NCBI GenBank assembly: GCA_021777365.1
Contig: JAJYDP010000406.1
Span: forward strand, 1 to 5,172
DNA: 5,172 nucleotides
From: Chloroflexota bacterium
GTDB lineage: Bacteria > Chloroflexota > Limnocylindria > Limnocylindrales > CSP1-4
Direction of reading: 5' to 3'
The notes below the pieces were generated by a model that searched no databases, was not told the DNA's origin, and worked only from the letters and a program-made list of their open reading frames with translations. The position numbers and the translations under genes were made by a program. This document shows, in pieces, positions 1 through 5,020 of the stretch. Position 1 is the first letter of the stretch. The number at the start of each line of letters is the position of its first letter.

Positions 1-1
1 T

Positions 2-1771
2 GCGGCGCGCTGGCGCGCGGCGGCGGCCGCGGCCGTCGCCGGGGTGGCGCTGCTCGCCCCGGCTCTGGCCTCCTCGACGCCACCCGCGCACCAGGGGCCA
101 GGTCCCCGGCGCGCCCGGGCCCAGACGCCCGCCGCCGTGCACCTGGCGTGGCACGCTCTCGGCCCCGCGCAGATCGGGACCAGCCTGCCCGGCGCCGGGA
201 AGGTCGCGGCCCTCGCCGTCGACCTGGCCAACCCCCAGATCCTCTACACCGGATCCGGGGTGGGCTCGGGCTTCCAGGGCCCCTTCGGCGAGGGCGGCGC
301 CTTCGCCTCCACAACGGGCGGGGCGACCTGGCGACGCATCGACACCGGGCTGAGCGACCCGATGGTCGGCTCGTTGTGGACCGACCAGCGCAACCCGCGG
401 GTGGTGGTGGCCGGGACCTGGTCGGCGGGGATCTTCCGGTCGACCAACGCCGGCGCCGCCTGGCACCGGGTCTACGCCACGAGCCAGGTGTCCAGCCTGG
501 TCAGCTCGGGCGCCTGGCTCTACGCCGCGACGGCCTCGGGCGTCGTGGCCTCCTCCACCGAGGGCGCGACGTGGGTGCCGGTCGTGAAGACGCCGAGCCC
601 GGTCGGCGCCCTGGCCGCCAGCGGCTCGACCCTGTACGCCGGGCTCGACAACGGCGAGATCCTGGTGCGCGCGACCGCGTCGTCGCCCTGGCGCGTGTCA
701 TACCGCGCGCCGAGCGCCCAGATGGTCTGGTCCCTGGCGGCCGATCCGGTCCAGGCTGGTGTCGCCTACGCCGTCGAGTGGTCGATGTCGGGCTCCACCA
801 CGCTGCTCGCCACCACCACGGGGGGCGCGACCTGGTCACCCCGCGCCCTCGGCCCCAGCTGCGGGTTCCGGGCCCAGGCCGTCGGCACCGGTCCCAGCGT
901 GCTGGCCGTGGCCGGCGAGGGGGGCAGCTGCGTCTCGCGCGACGGCGGGGCGACCTGGACCGCCCTCGGGGGCGCCTGGGACAACCGGGTCGTCGTGGTG
1001 GGCAAGGGCGCGACCTACCTGCTCGGCAGCGACCAGGGACTCTTCATCACCTACGACGGCGGGGCGACCTGGCACAGCGCCAACGGGGGCGTCGACAGCT
1101 CGCTGGACACCTCGGTCAGCGTCGCCGGCGCGACGATCCTGGTGGGGGTCCAGGACTACTCGGCCCTGGCGAGCTTCGACGGGGGCGCGACCTGGACCTC
1201 GATCGCGGCGACCGGGGAGGACGGCGTCGTCGCCTTCAACCCGGCGCGGCCCGCCGAGGCCCTGGCCTGCACCTCGGGCGGGCTGGCGATCTCCAGCGAC
1301 GGGGGCCACACCTTCGCGCCCGCCGCCGGGCTGCCCGCGGGGCCCTGTGACAACGCCATCACCGGGGCGGCCGGGCAGCTCGCCTTCGACCCCGCGAGCC
1401 CGAGCACGCTCTACCAGGCCAGCAGCAGCGGGGTCGAAGTGAGCACCGACGGGGGCGCGACGTGGCAGCGCACCTCCTGGCCCCTCGCGGCCCAGGCCGT
1501 AGCCGTCGACCCCACCAACGCGCGCCACATCCTGGTCAGCGCCTGCTGCCAGGCCGCCGACACCCTCTGGATCACCACCGACGGCGGGGGCACGTGGCAC
1601 GCGACCAGCGGGCCACCGGGCGCTGGCCCGATCGTGACGCTGGCCTTCGACCCCCAAGATCCCCGCATTGTCCTGGCGGGAACCGAGGGCTCCCCGGCTT
1701 TCGGCGGGGGGATCCTGCGCAGCACCGACGGGGGAGCCCACTGGAGCCTGGACAACGCGGGGATCAACTAG
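2..1771 (+). CDS. Secreted Asp-box (BNR/VPS10-like) beta-propeller protein, 5' partial, ends at an in-frame amber
   Basis: The frame is open from base 2, so the true start lies left of the window. The GTG at 44 is only an internal codon inside a signal peptide: Trp-Arg, then an Ala/Val/Leu-rich stretch, then a signal-peptidase site after Ala-Leu-Ala at 65-70. The mature part is a run of Asp-box repeats (S/T-x-D-G-G-x-T-W), with tryptophan codons at 329, 461, 572, 689 (degenerate), 833, 956, 1070, 1193, 1313 (Phe), 1463, 1595 and 1742, spaced 37 to 50 codons apart. Each box marks a blade hairpin of a beta-propeller, as in BNR, sortilin/VPS10, YCF48-like and GH74 proteins. Such proteins bind or hydrolyse glycans or mediate protein contacts; no catalytic residue can be assigned here, so the role is open. 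The TAG at 1769-1771 ends the frame, but homologous sequence continues after it in the same frame. The gene is convergent with the zinc-ribbon genes. Confidence is high for fold and export, low for function. Confidence 0.88.
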   Translation, partial: AARWRAAAAAAVAGVALLAPALASSTPPAHQGPGPRRARAQTPAAVHLAWHALGPAQIGTSLPGAGKVAALAVDLANPQILYTGSGVGSGFQGPFGEGGAFASTTGGATWRRIDTGLSDPMVGSLWTDQRNPRVVVAGTWSAGIFRSTNAGAAWHRVYATSQVSSLVSSGAWLYAATASGVVASSTEGATWVPVVKTPSPVGALAASGSTLYAGLDNGEILVRATASSPWRVSYRAPSAQMVWSLAADPVQAGVAYAVEWSMSGSTTLLATTTGGATWSPRALGPSCGFRAQAVGTGPSVLAVAGEGGSCVSRDGGATWTALGGAWDNRVVVVGKGATYLLGSDQGLFITYDGGATWHSANGGVDSSLDTSVSVAGATILVGVQDYSALASFDGGATWTSIAATGEDGVVAFNPARPAEALACTSGGLAISSDGGHTFAPAAGLPAGPCDNAITGAAGQLAFDPASPSTLYQASSSGVEVSTDGGATWQRTSWPLAAQAVAVDPTNARHILVSACCQAADTLWITTDGGGTWHATSGPPGAGPIVTLAFDPQDPRIVLAGTEGSPAFGGGILRSTDGGAHWSLDNAGIN

Positions 1772-1885
1772 GGCATCTCCACCCTCTACGGGTTCAGCTC
1801 CCAGGTGTCCTTCGCGCCGGGCTCTTCGGTGGCGGCCGCGGCCACCAGCGCCGGCCTCTACCTGAGCCGAGGCGGGTCGCGCTGG
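311..1885 (+). repeat. Asp-box repeat array, 13 copies
   Basis: Thirteen copies of a coding repeat, roughly S-x-D-G-G-A-T-W, occur at intervals of 111 to 150 bases, the last one beyond the amber codon. Some are near-identical at the DNA level: the 18 bases at 941-958 and 1055-1072 are the same, and those at 1178-1195 and 1448-1465 differ by one base. The degenerate copies are at 683-691 (ASSPW), 1298-1315 (DGGHTF) and 1868-1885 (RGGSRW). With one extra blade at the N-terminus the count would be 14, compatible with two seven-bladed propellers; that number is an inference from spacing. Confidence 0.8.
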
Positions 1886-2068
1886 GTGCGCGCGCAGTCG
1901 GGCATCACGCCCTCGCTGGTCACGGACGTCACCTTCGCGCCGGGTCGCATCGTCGTGTCGACCTTCGGCGAGGGCGTCCTCGCGGCGCCCTTCCACCCGG
2001 CCGCGCTGGCCGCGGCGCTGGCCCCGCGGGCGAGGGCGACCGTCCCGGGGCGCTCGCGTCGCCGGTAG
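1772..2068 (+). pseudogene. C-terminal continuation of the propeller gene, in frame after the amber codon
   Basis: Directly after the TAG at 1769-1771 the same reading frame stays open for 98 codons to a TAG at 2066-2068. The translation continues the propeller: GISTLYGF, then SFAPGSS, then a degenerate Asp-box (YLSRGGSRW, Trp codon at 1883-1885), then VTDVTFAPGRIVVSTF and GEGVLAAPF, which look like the closing strands of a propeller, and finally a basic tail. Base composition and codon use match the upstream part. No ribosome site precedes the first in-frame restart codon (GTG at 1805), so independent translation is unlikely. The simplest reading is one gene split by a single nonsense change, for example CAG to TAG, or by a sequencing error. 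Readthrough is possible but unproven. Confidence 0.8.
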
Positions 2069-2082
2069 CGGTGCTGCGCACC

Positions 2083-2101
2083 GGGCTCGCGCACCGAGCC
2101 C
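2083..2101. terminator. GC-rich stem-loop between convergent genes
   Basis: GGGCTCG pairs with CGAGCCC (7 bp, 5-nt loop), starting 15 bases after the distal TAG (2066-2068) of the propeller frame. There is no T-run on either side, which is common for terminators in high-GC bacteria. It probably acts on the plus-strand transcript. Confidence 0.45.
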
Positions 2102-2106
2102 GACGT

Positions 2107-2136
2107 GCGGCGCCGGCCACCCGGGACCGGCGCCGC
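2107..2136. terminator. Perfect 10-bp stem-loop, probable bidirectional terminator
   Basis: GCGGCGCCGG (2107-2116) and CCGGCGCCGC (2127-2136) form a perfect 10-bp stem with a 10-nt loop. On the minus strand the stem begins 6 bases after the TGA of the TM2-domain gene; on the plus strand it lies 39 bases after the end of the propeller frame. Its place between convergent genes suggests it stops transcription from both sides. It lacks a T-run. Confidence 0.55.
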
Positions 2137-2142
2137 CACCCA

Positions 2143-2784
2143 TCAAGCCAGGGGCAGCCCGTTCTTGTCGCGGACGCTGCGCGTGGCGAACAAGATCACG
2201 TCGATGAGCCACCAGACGCCGAGCCCGCCGAAGGTGAGCAGCTTGCCGATCCCGAGGCCCGCCTGGCCCAGGTAGAAGCGATCCACTCCCAAGCTGCCGA
2301 GCAGGATCGAGAGGATGAGGGCCGTCACCCACTCCTTGTCCGAGAAGAGCCCGGGGACCTGCTTGGCCGCAATCAGCATGTGGTTGGTGGGGTCGACCAC
2401 CATGGTGTCGGGGCGCACGCGACGATCGCGGACCCAGCCCTGCAGGGTGGCAAAGTCGGCGCTGACGTCCGTCTGCCCGGGGATGCGCACAATCCACTGT
2501 CCCAGGGCCACGGGGCGCGCGCTGCTCGGGGGCGCCGCTGCGGCCCCCACCGCCGCCCCGCACGACGCGCAGAAGTCCGCGCCCGGCGCCAGCGCGGCGC
2601 CGCAGCGAGCACAGGCCGCCGAGCTCGCCGCGGCGGGTGCCGCGGCGGGTGCCGCGTCTCCGCCGGTCGCCGAGGGATCCGCGGCGCTCGCCGCCGGGGC
2701 GGTGCTCGCCGTCGCGCTCCCGCACTGATCGCAGAAGGCCGCTCCGTCTTTCAGTGATGCCTGGCACTGCTCACAGATCACCAC
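2143..2784 (-). CDS. Double zinc-ribbon, GYF_2-like, TM2-domain membrane protein (213 aa)
   Basis: The GTG at 2784-2782 is chosen because AGGAGG (2796-2791) sits 6 bases upstream. The next codon is also GTG (spacing 9), and the open frame reaches back to 2874 without a ribosome site. Domains in order: a zinc ribbon with Cys4, Cys7, Cys18 and Cys21; an Ala/Pro-rich linker (about 23-57); a second zinc ribbon with Cys58, Cys61, Cys72 and Cys75; a GYF_2-like segment (about 95-150) beginning GQWIVRIPG and containing LQGWVRDRRVRPDTMVVD; and a TM2 domain (about 153-209) with two hydrophobic helices, the signature LGVDRFYLGQ between them and a DKNGLP end. TM2 proteins are small inner-membrane proteins of poorly known role; the ribbons should lie in the cytoplasm. 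The gene follows the other zinc-ribbon gene by 117 bp on the same strand with no visible promoter between them, so co-transcription is likely. The domain call is firm; the function is unknown. Confidence 0.88.
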   Translation of the reverse strand: MVICEQCQASLKDGAAFCDQCGSATASTAPAASAADPSATGGDAAPAAAPAAASSAACARCGAALAPGADFCASCGAAVGAAAAPPSSARPVALGQWIVRIPGQTDVSADFATLQGWVRDRRVRPDTMVVDPTNHMLIAAKQVPGLFSDKEWVTALILSILLGSLGVDRFYLGQAGLGIGKLLTFGGLGVWWLIDVILFATRSVRDKNGLPLA

Positions 2785-2790
2785 GGTGAC

Positions 2791-2796
2791 CCTCCT
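2791..2796 (-). promoter_or_regulatory. Ribosome binding site AGGAGG of the TM2-domain gene
   Basis: A perfect AGGAGG on the minus strand lies 6 bases before GTG 2784-2782 and 9 bases before GTG 2781-2779. It decides the start and rules out the upstream in-frame extension to 2874. Confidence 0.85.
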
Positions 2797-2804
2797 CTGC
2801 TCGA

Positions 2805-2821
2805 GGCCGGCACTTCCGGCC
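2805..2821 (-). promoter_or_regulatory. Small hairpin just upstream of the TM2 gene ribosome site
   Basis: GGCCGG and CCGGCC form a perfect 6-bp stem with a 5-nt loop, ending 8 bases before AGGAGG in the transcript. It could modulate translation or stabilise a processed 5' end; no direct evidence shows this, and short GC stems arise easily at this base composition. Confidence 0.25.
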
Positions 2822-2877
2822 ACGGTCTCCTGGCCCGCCGCGCACGCCCGTCGCGCCCCGACCTCGGTGGGCAACGG

Positions 2878-2898
2878 GGCACCCGCGCACGCGGTGCC
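2878..2898 (-). terminator. Hairpin 3 bases after the stop of the 192-aa zinc-ribbon gene
   Basis: On the minus strand GGCA pairs with UGCC, and CCGC with GCGG inside it, with one bulged G and a GUGC loop: about 8 bp in total. It starts 3 bases after the TGA at 2904-2902. There is no U-run, so it may only attenuate or protect the 3' end, allowing partial read-through into the TM2 gene. Confidence 0.35.
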
Positions 2899-2901
2899 GA
2901 C

Positions 2902-3480
2902 TCAGTGCTTGGCCACGAGGGGCTGGTCCAGTGGTCCCCCCGCGTGACCCGGGCGGCTCACGATCGCCACCACCAGCAACAGCGCGTTGGCCACGAACGT
3001 GACGAAGGGCCCGACGAACGCGAAGAGCGAGAAGCTGTCGATCAGCGTCCATCCGATCCGCACCACGGTGAGGAAGGCGGCAAAGCCGGTGACGGCCAGC
3101 GTGATCATGGGCAGGGGCAGTTTTTCCGTCACCGAGGGTGCGAACGCGTCGAGGGCCGTCACGACGATGAAGGCGAACAAGATCAGCTGCTCGAGGGTCA
3201 GCAGGTAGCTGATGGACACGCCCGACAGCGAGAAGTAGAAGGCGCTCACCCAGGGCAAGTTCACCCCAATGATGGCCAGGATCGCGCCACCGACCAGGGC
3301 CACGTGCTTCCAGCGCACGCCGGCCACGTCCAGGCTCACGCTGACCGCCGTGCTCGAGGGAGCCGGCGACGGGCCTCCGGGACCCGGCGTCACCGGGGCG
3401 GCCATCGCCAGTGGCGATCCACACGAGATGCAGAACCTCGCTCCGTCGCCATTGTCCCCGCCACAAGTGCTGCAGAACAT
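2902..3480 (-). CDS. Zinc-ribbon integral membrane protein, four predicted helices (192 aa)
   Basis: The start is ATG 3480-3478, 6 bases after AGGTGAGG; the protein then opens MFCSTCGG, with the zinc ligands at the very N-terminus as is usual for this class. Residues 3, 6, 17 and 20 are the four cysteines of a zinc ribbon (CSTC, then FCISCG). A Pro/Ser-rich linker (about 22-45) leads to a membrane part with four hydrophobic segments near 60-82, 93-113, 121-143 and 150-175. The first contains GVNLPWVS. The C-terminal tail is short. I recognise no catalytic motif; zinc_ribbon-plus-helices proteins of this kind are usually annotated as hypothetical. It is the first full-length gene downstream of the promoter at 3624-3652 and probably shares its transcript with the TM2-domain gene. 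The shared layout (N-terminal ribbon, flexible linker, membrane part) suggests related roles at the cytoplasmic face of the membrane, but that is inference. Confidence 0.85.
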   Translation of the reverse strand: MFCSTCGGDNGDGARFCISCGSPLAMAAPVTPGPGGPSPAPSSTAVSVSLDVAGVRWKHVALVGGAILAIIGVNLPWVSAFYFSLSGVSISYLLTLEQLILFAFIVVTALDAFAPSVTEKLPLPMITLAVTGFAAFLTVVRIGWTLIDSFSLFAFVGPFVTFVANALLLVVAIVSRPGHAGGPLDQPLVAKH

Positions 3481-3486
3481 TGCACA

Positions 3487-3494
3487 CCTCACCT
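3487..3494 (-). promoter_or_regulatory. Ribosome binding site of the 192-aa zinc-ribbon gene
   Basis: AGGTGAGG on the minus strand lies 6 bases before ATG 3480. Upstream in-frame starts (for example GTG 3594) lack such a site and would place a basic, non-conserved-looking extension before the zinc ribbon. Confidence 0.7.
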
Positions 3495-3521
3495 TTTCTT
3501 CGGCGACGACTGACGACACCG

Positions 3522-3617
3522 TTAGTCGACGCGAGAGACCGACAACGCGCGCCCGACCCGAGAGGTGCAAACCCTCGCCCCGTCGCCGCGCCACGCACGC
3601 GCCCCCGCCCCGAGCAT
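3522..3617 (-). CDS. Possible leaderless 31-codon leader peptide ORF
   Basis: An ATG at 3617-3615 opens a 31-codon frame ending in TAA at 3524-3522, 41 bases before the ATG of the zinc-ribbon gene. Its first base lies 7 bases after the -10 hexamer TACAGT, exactly where transcription should begin, so the ORF would be leaderless. TANNNT followed by about 7 bases and ATG is a known arrangement for leaderless mRNAs in Actinobacteria. The peptide begins MLGAGARAW, holds six arginines and one cysteine, and is hydrophilic. A weak hairpin (3559-3577) lies inside it. It could be a translated leader controlling the downstream gene, or a chance ORF; no homology is claimed. Confidence 0.4.
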   Translation of the reverse strand: MLGAGARAWRGDGARVCTSRVGRALSVSRVD

Positions 3618-3623
3618 TAACGC

Positions 3624-3652
3624 ACTGTAGAGGTTCCCCACTACTGCGTCAA
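3624..3652 (-). promoter_or_regulatory. Sigma70-type promoter for the zinc-ribbon genes
   Basis: On the minus strand TTGACG (3652-3647) is followed by a 17-base spacer and TACAGT (3629-3624): five of six and four of six matches to the consensus, with ideal spacing. It falls in the most A+T-rich patch of the long intergenic region. The predicted start is near 3617, giving a 5' leader of about 137 bases before the zinc-ribbon ATG. Confidence 0.65.
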
Positions 3653-3688
3653 TTACCTGCGTACCGCGGGGACACCGACATCGCCGGA

Positions 3689-3722
3689 GCGGGGGGCGTG
3701 ACGAGACGACGGCGCCCCCCGC
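3689..3722. promoter_or_regulatory. Perfect 10-bp inverted repeat with G6/C6 core
   Basis: GCGGGGGGCG (3689-3698) and CGCCCCCCGC (3713-3722) are exact reverse complements around a 14-base loop. The element lies 36 bases upstream of the -35 hexamer. It could terminate transcription entering from the right, act as a protein-binding site, or be a structured RNA element. No T-run follows on either strand. Confidence 0.4.
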
Positions 3723-4096
3723 AGTGTCGCCGCGGCCGCGGCGCACCGAGTCCGCATCATCGCCGCGCTCTGGCCGGCCACGACACGGCCCCGCGAGGCG
3801 CCCCTCGCCCCGCTGCTGCGCGACGTCCGTACCCGGTCGAGGCATGATGCAGCGCCGCGGCCAACAGCGCGATGGTCGCCATCCGCGTGACCATGCCCCT
3901 GGCCCCCAGCACGCTGCCGGGCACCGAAGGCGCCGCCGCGGCGGTCCCGGGTCGCACTCCCACGGTCACCGCAGCCGCCCTAGCGCCGGCAGCGACAATC
4001 ACGCACAGGGGGCCCGTTCCACCCCCGCGTACGCGCCCACACCGCCTGGCTCGCACCCTCTAGCTCGGCCAGTCTTTCGGGAGAGTAGTGCGCACT

Positions 4097-4139
4097 CCGG
4101 GAGCCGACAAGCACCTGATTCCCGGCGCCTCCCGGGCGC
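4097..4139 (-). terminator. Nested inverted repeats downstream of the six-Cys gene
   Basis: Two overlapping pairings are visible: CCGGGAG (4097-4103) with CTCCCGG (4129-4135), 25-nt loop, and GCGCC (4125-4129) with GGCGC (4135-4139), 5-nt loop. They start about 31 bases after the TGA at 4173-4171 in the direction of transcription. A rho-independent-like terminator for the six-Cys gene is plausible, but the T-run is missing. Confidence 0.35.
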
Positions 4140-4170
4140 TTGATACACCCGTTCCGGGCGGCTCGGGCCC

Positions 4171-4995
4171 TCAGCGCGTCCCGGTCGGCGTCCAGCACTG
4201 CGCGCTCGAGCCGGTGCTGAGGATGTAGACCGACTCGCTGAAGTCACCGCGGTTGTTCCACGCGTTGATCGTGACCGGGGAGCCGTCCAGGGCGAACGTC
4301 GTCGTCGTCACGACGTTGGCGTTGAAGGTGGAGGTCTGCACCGGCGTGCGCGACTGCAGCACCGCGAGCGTGTCCACGCTGGTGTCGCCGATGTCGCCGG
4401 GCGGGTTGTCCGTGCCCAAGTAGGTCAGGGTCATCGAGCGGCACGTGGTCGGCGAGGCGAACTGGGCGCTGCTCGGGTGGGCCGCCCCCCGGGCCGCGCT
4501 CAGCTGGCAGAAGGCGCTGAAGGAGTGCTGCCCGTTCGAAACGGTCATGGTGGCGTCCCCGCAGCCGAACTCGGCGTATAAGAAGGCGTCGGCGCTGACG
4601 GTGCCGTAGGCGAGGAGGCTGCGCGGGGCGCTGACGGCCAGCGTGCGGCCCCCCGCCACCACCAGCGCGCGCAGGCCGTAGTGGCCGAGCACCCCGGCCC
4701 GCAGATGCACGGCGTGGCAGCCGGCTCCCCGGCCCAGCACGAAGCGGGCGGCCAGAGCCCACGTCAGGCCCCCGGACCCGACGGTCTCCACCTCGCCGAA
4801 CGCGCGCCCCGGCCCGGCCGCCCAGCAGACAGTGGCGACGAAGGGCCGGTTGGCCGTCACGGTCGCGGGCGCCGAGACACGGGCTTGCGTGCGGCCCGCG
4901 GCGGACGCCGGCAGGGCCGGCAGCACCGCCGCGGCGACCAGCGCCGTGGAGATGGCCCATCCAGCACGCCGCCCTGCTCGCCTCGATGCTCTCAC
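4171..4995 (-). CDS. Secreted six-cysteine protein of unknown function (274 aa)
   Basis: The start is GTG 4995-4993, 5 bases after AAGGGAG (5007-5001). It gives a classical signal peptide: Arg-rich n-region (residues 2-10), hydrophobic core (ISTALVAAAVLP) and a likely cleavage after Ala-Ser-Ala at residue 32. Extending the frame to 5121 would overlap the upstream gene. The mature part has six cysteines (57, 93, 145, 163, 185, 267), suited to three disulfides outside the cell. Residues about 35-122 alternate strand-like segments and resemble an Ig-like domain with a Cys57/Cys93 pair. Residues about 130-274 (FGCGDATMTVSNGQHSF, then CRSMTLTYLGTDNPPGD, then FALDGSPVTINAWNN) read as a second all-beta domain, possibly carbohydrate-binding or jelly-roll-like. 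I do not recognise the family. It starts 25 bp after the stop of the SH3-like gene, so the two are probably one operon. Confidence 0.82.
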   Translation of the reverse strand: MRASRRAGRRAGWAISTALVAAAVLPALPASAAGRTQARVSAPATVTANRPFVATVCWAAGPGRAFGEVETVGSGGLTWALAARFVLGRGAGCHAVHLRAGVLGHYGLRALVVAGGRTLAVSAPRSLLAYGTVSADAFLYAEFGCGDATMTVSNGQHSFSAFCQLSAARGAAHPSSAQFASPTTCRSMTLTYLGTDNPPGDIGDTSVDTLAVLQSRTPVQTSTFNANVVTTTTFALDGSPVTINAWNNRGDFSESVYILSTGSSAQCWTPTGTR

Positions 4996-5000
4996 TTTGA

Positions 5001-5007
5001 CTCCCTT
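5001..5007 (-). promoter_or_regulatory. Ribosome binding site of the six-Cys secreted gene
   Basis: AAGGGAG on the minus strand lies 5 bases before GTG 4995-4993 and inside the 25-bp gap after the preceding stop. It fixes the start directly before the Arg-rich signal-peptide n-region. Confidence 0.7.
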
Positions 5008-5020
5008 CGTCACGTGGGTC

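Larger units (their letters stand above)
3653..4170. other. Long intergenic region without a convincing gene
   Basis: About 520 bases lie between the zinc-ribbon promoter and the stop of the six-Cys secreted gene. Several open frames cross it on both strands, but they are Arg/Pro/Gly-rich or use codons (AGG, AGA, TGT, CTA, GTA) scarce in the neighbours, and none has a good ribosome site. The supported content is a perfect stem-loop (3689-3722) and nested inverted repeats (4097-4139). It may hold upstream control sequence, a non-coding RNA or a decayed gene. Confidence 0.6.

Noticed and set aside
1769..1771. Genome-wide amber recoding (alternative genetic code)
   Set aside because: TAG also ends the propeller frame at 2066-2068 and the SH3-like frame at 5021-5023, both at natural-looking protein ends, so TAG is a normal stop here.
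311..1885. Repeats as a possible CRISPR or tandem DNA array
   Set aside because: The periodic similarity is in coding frame, varies in spacing and is explained by the Asp-box protein motif.
1462..2757. 431-codon open frame on the plus strand
   Set aside because: It overlaps the propeller gene and runs antisense to the TM2 gene; the translation is low-complexity Arg/Gly/Pro sequence with no motif or ribosome site.
836..2767. 643-codon open frame on the minus strand
   Set aside because: It is antisense to the propeller gene and out of frame with the TM2 gene. The translation is Arg/Gly-rich without domains, as expected for a shadow frame in high-GC DNA, and it would conflict with two well-supported genes.
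3757..4056. Minus-strand frame of 99 codons, with an internal ATG giving a short hydrophobic peptide
   Set aside because: Codons such as AGG, TGT and GTA are unlike the neighbours, no ribosome site stands before either start, and the tail is Arg-rich low complexity.
4087..4096. 10-bp palindrome AGTGCGCACT
   Set aside because: A perfect 10-bp palindrome is expected several times by chance in 5 kb; it has no partner copy and no clear promoter nearby.
3724..4143. Plus-strand frame of 139 codons in the intergenic region
   Set aside because: Its His/Arg/Pro/Ser-rich composition shows no domain and no ribosome site; it is probably a chance frame.
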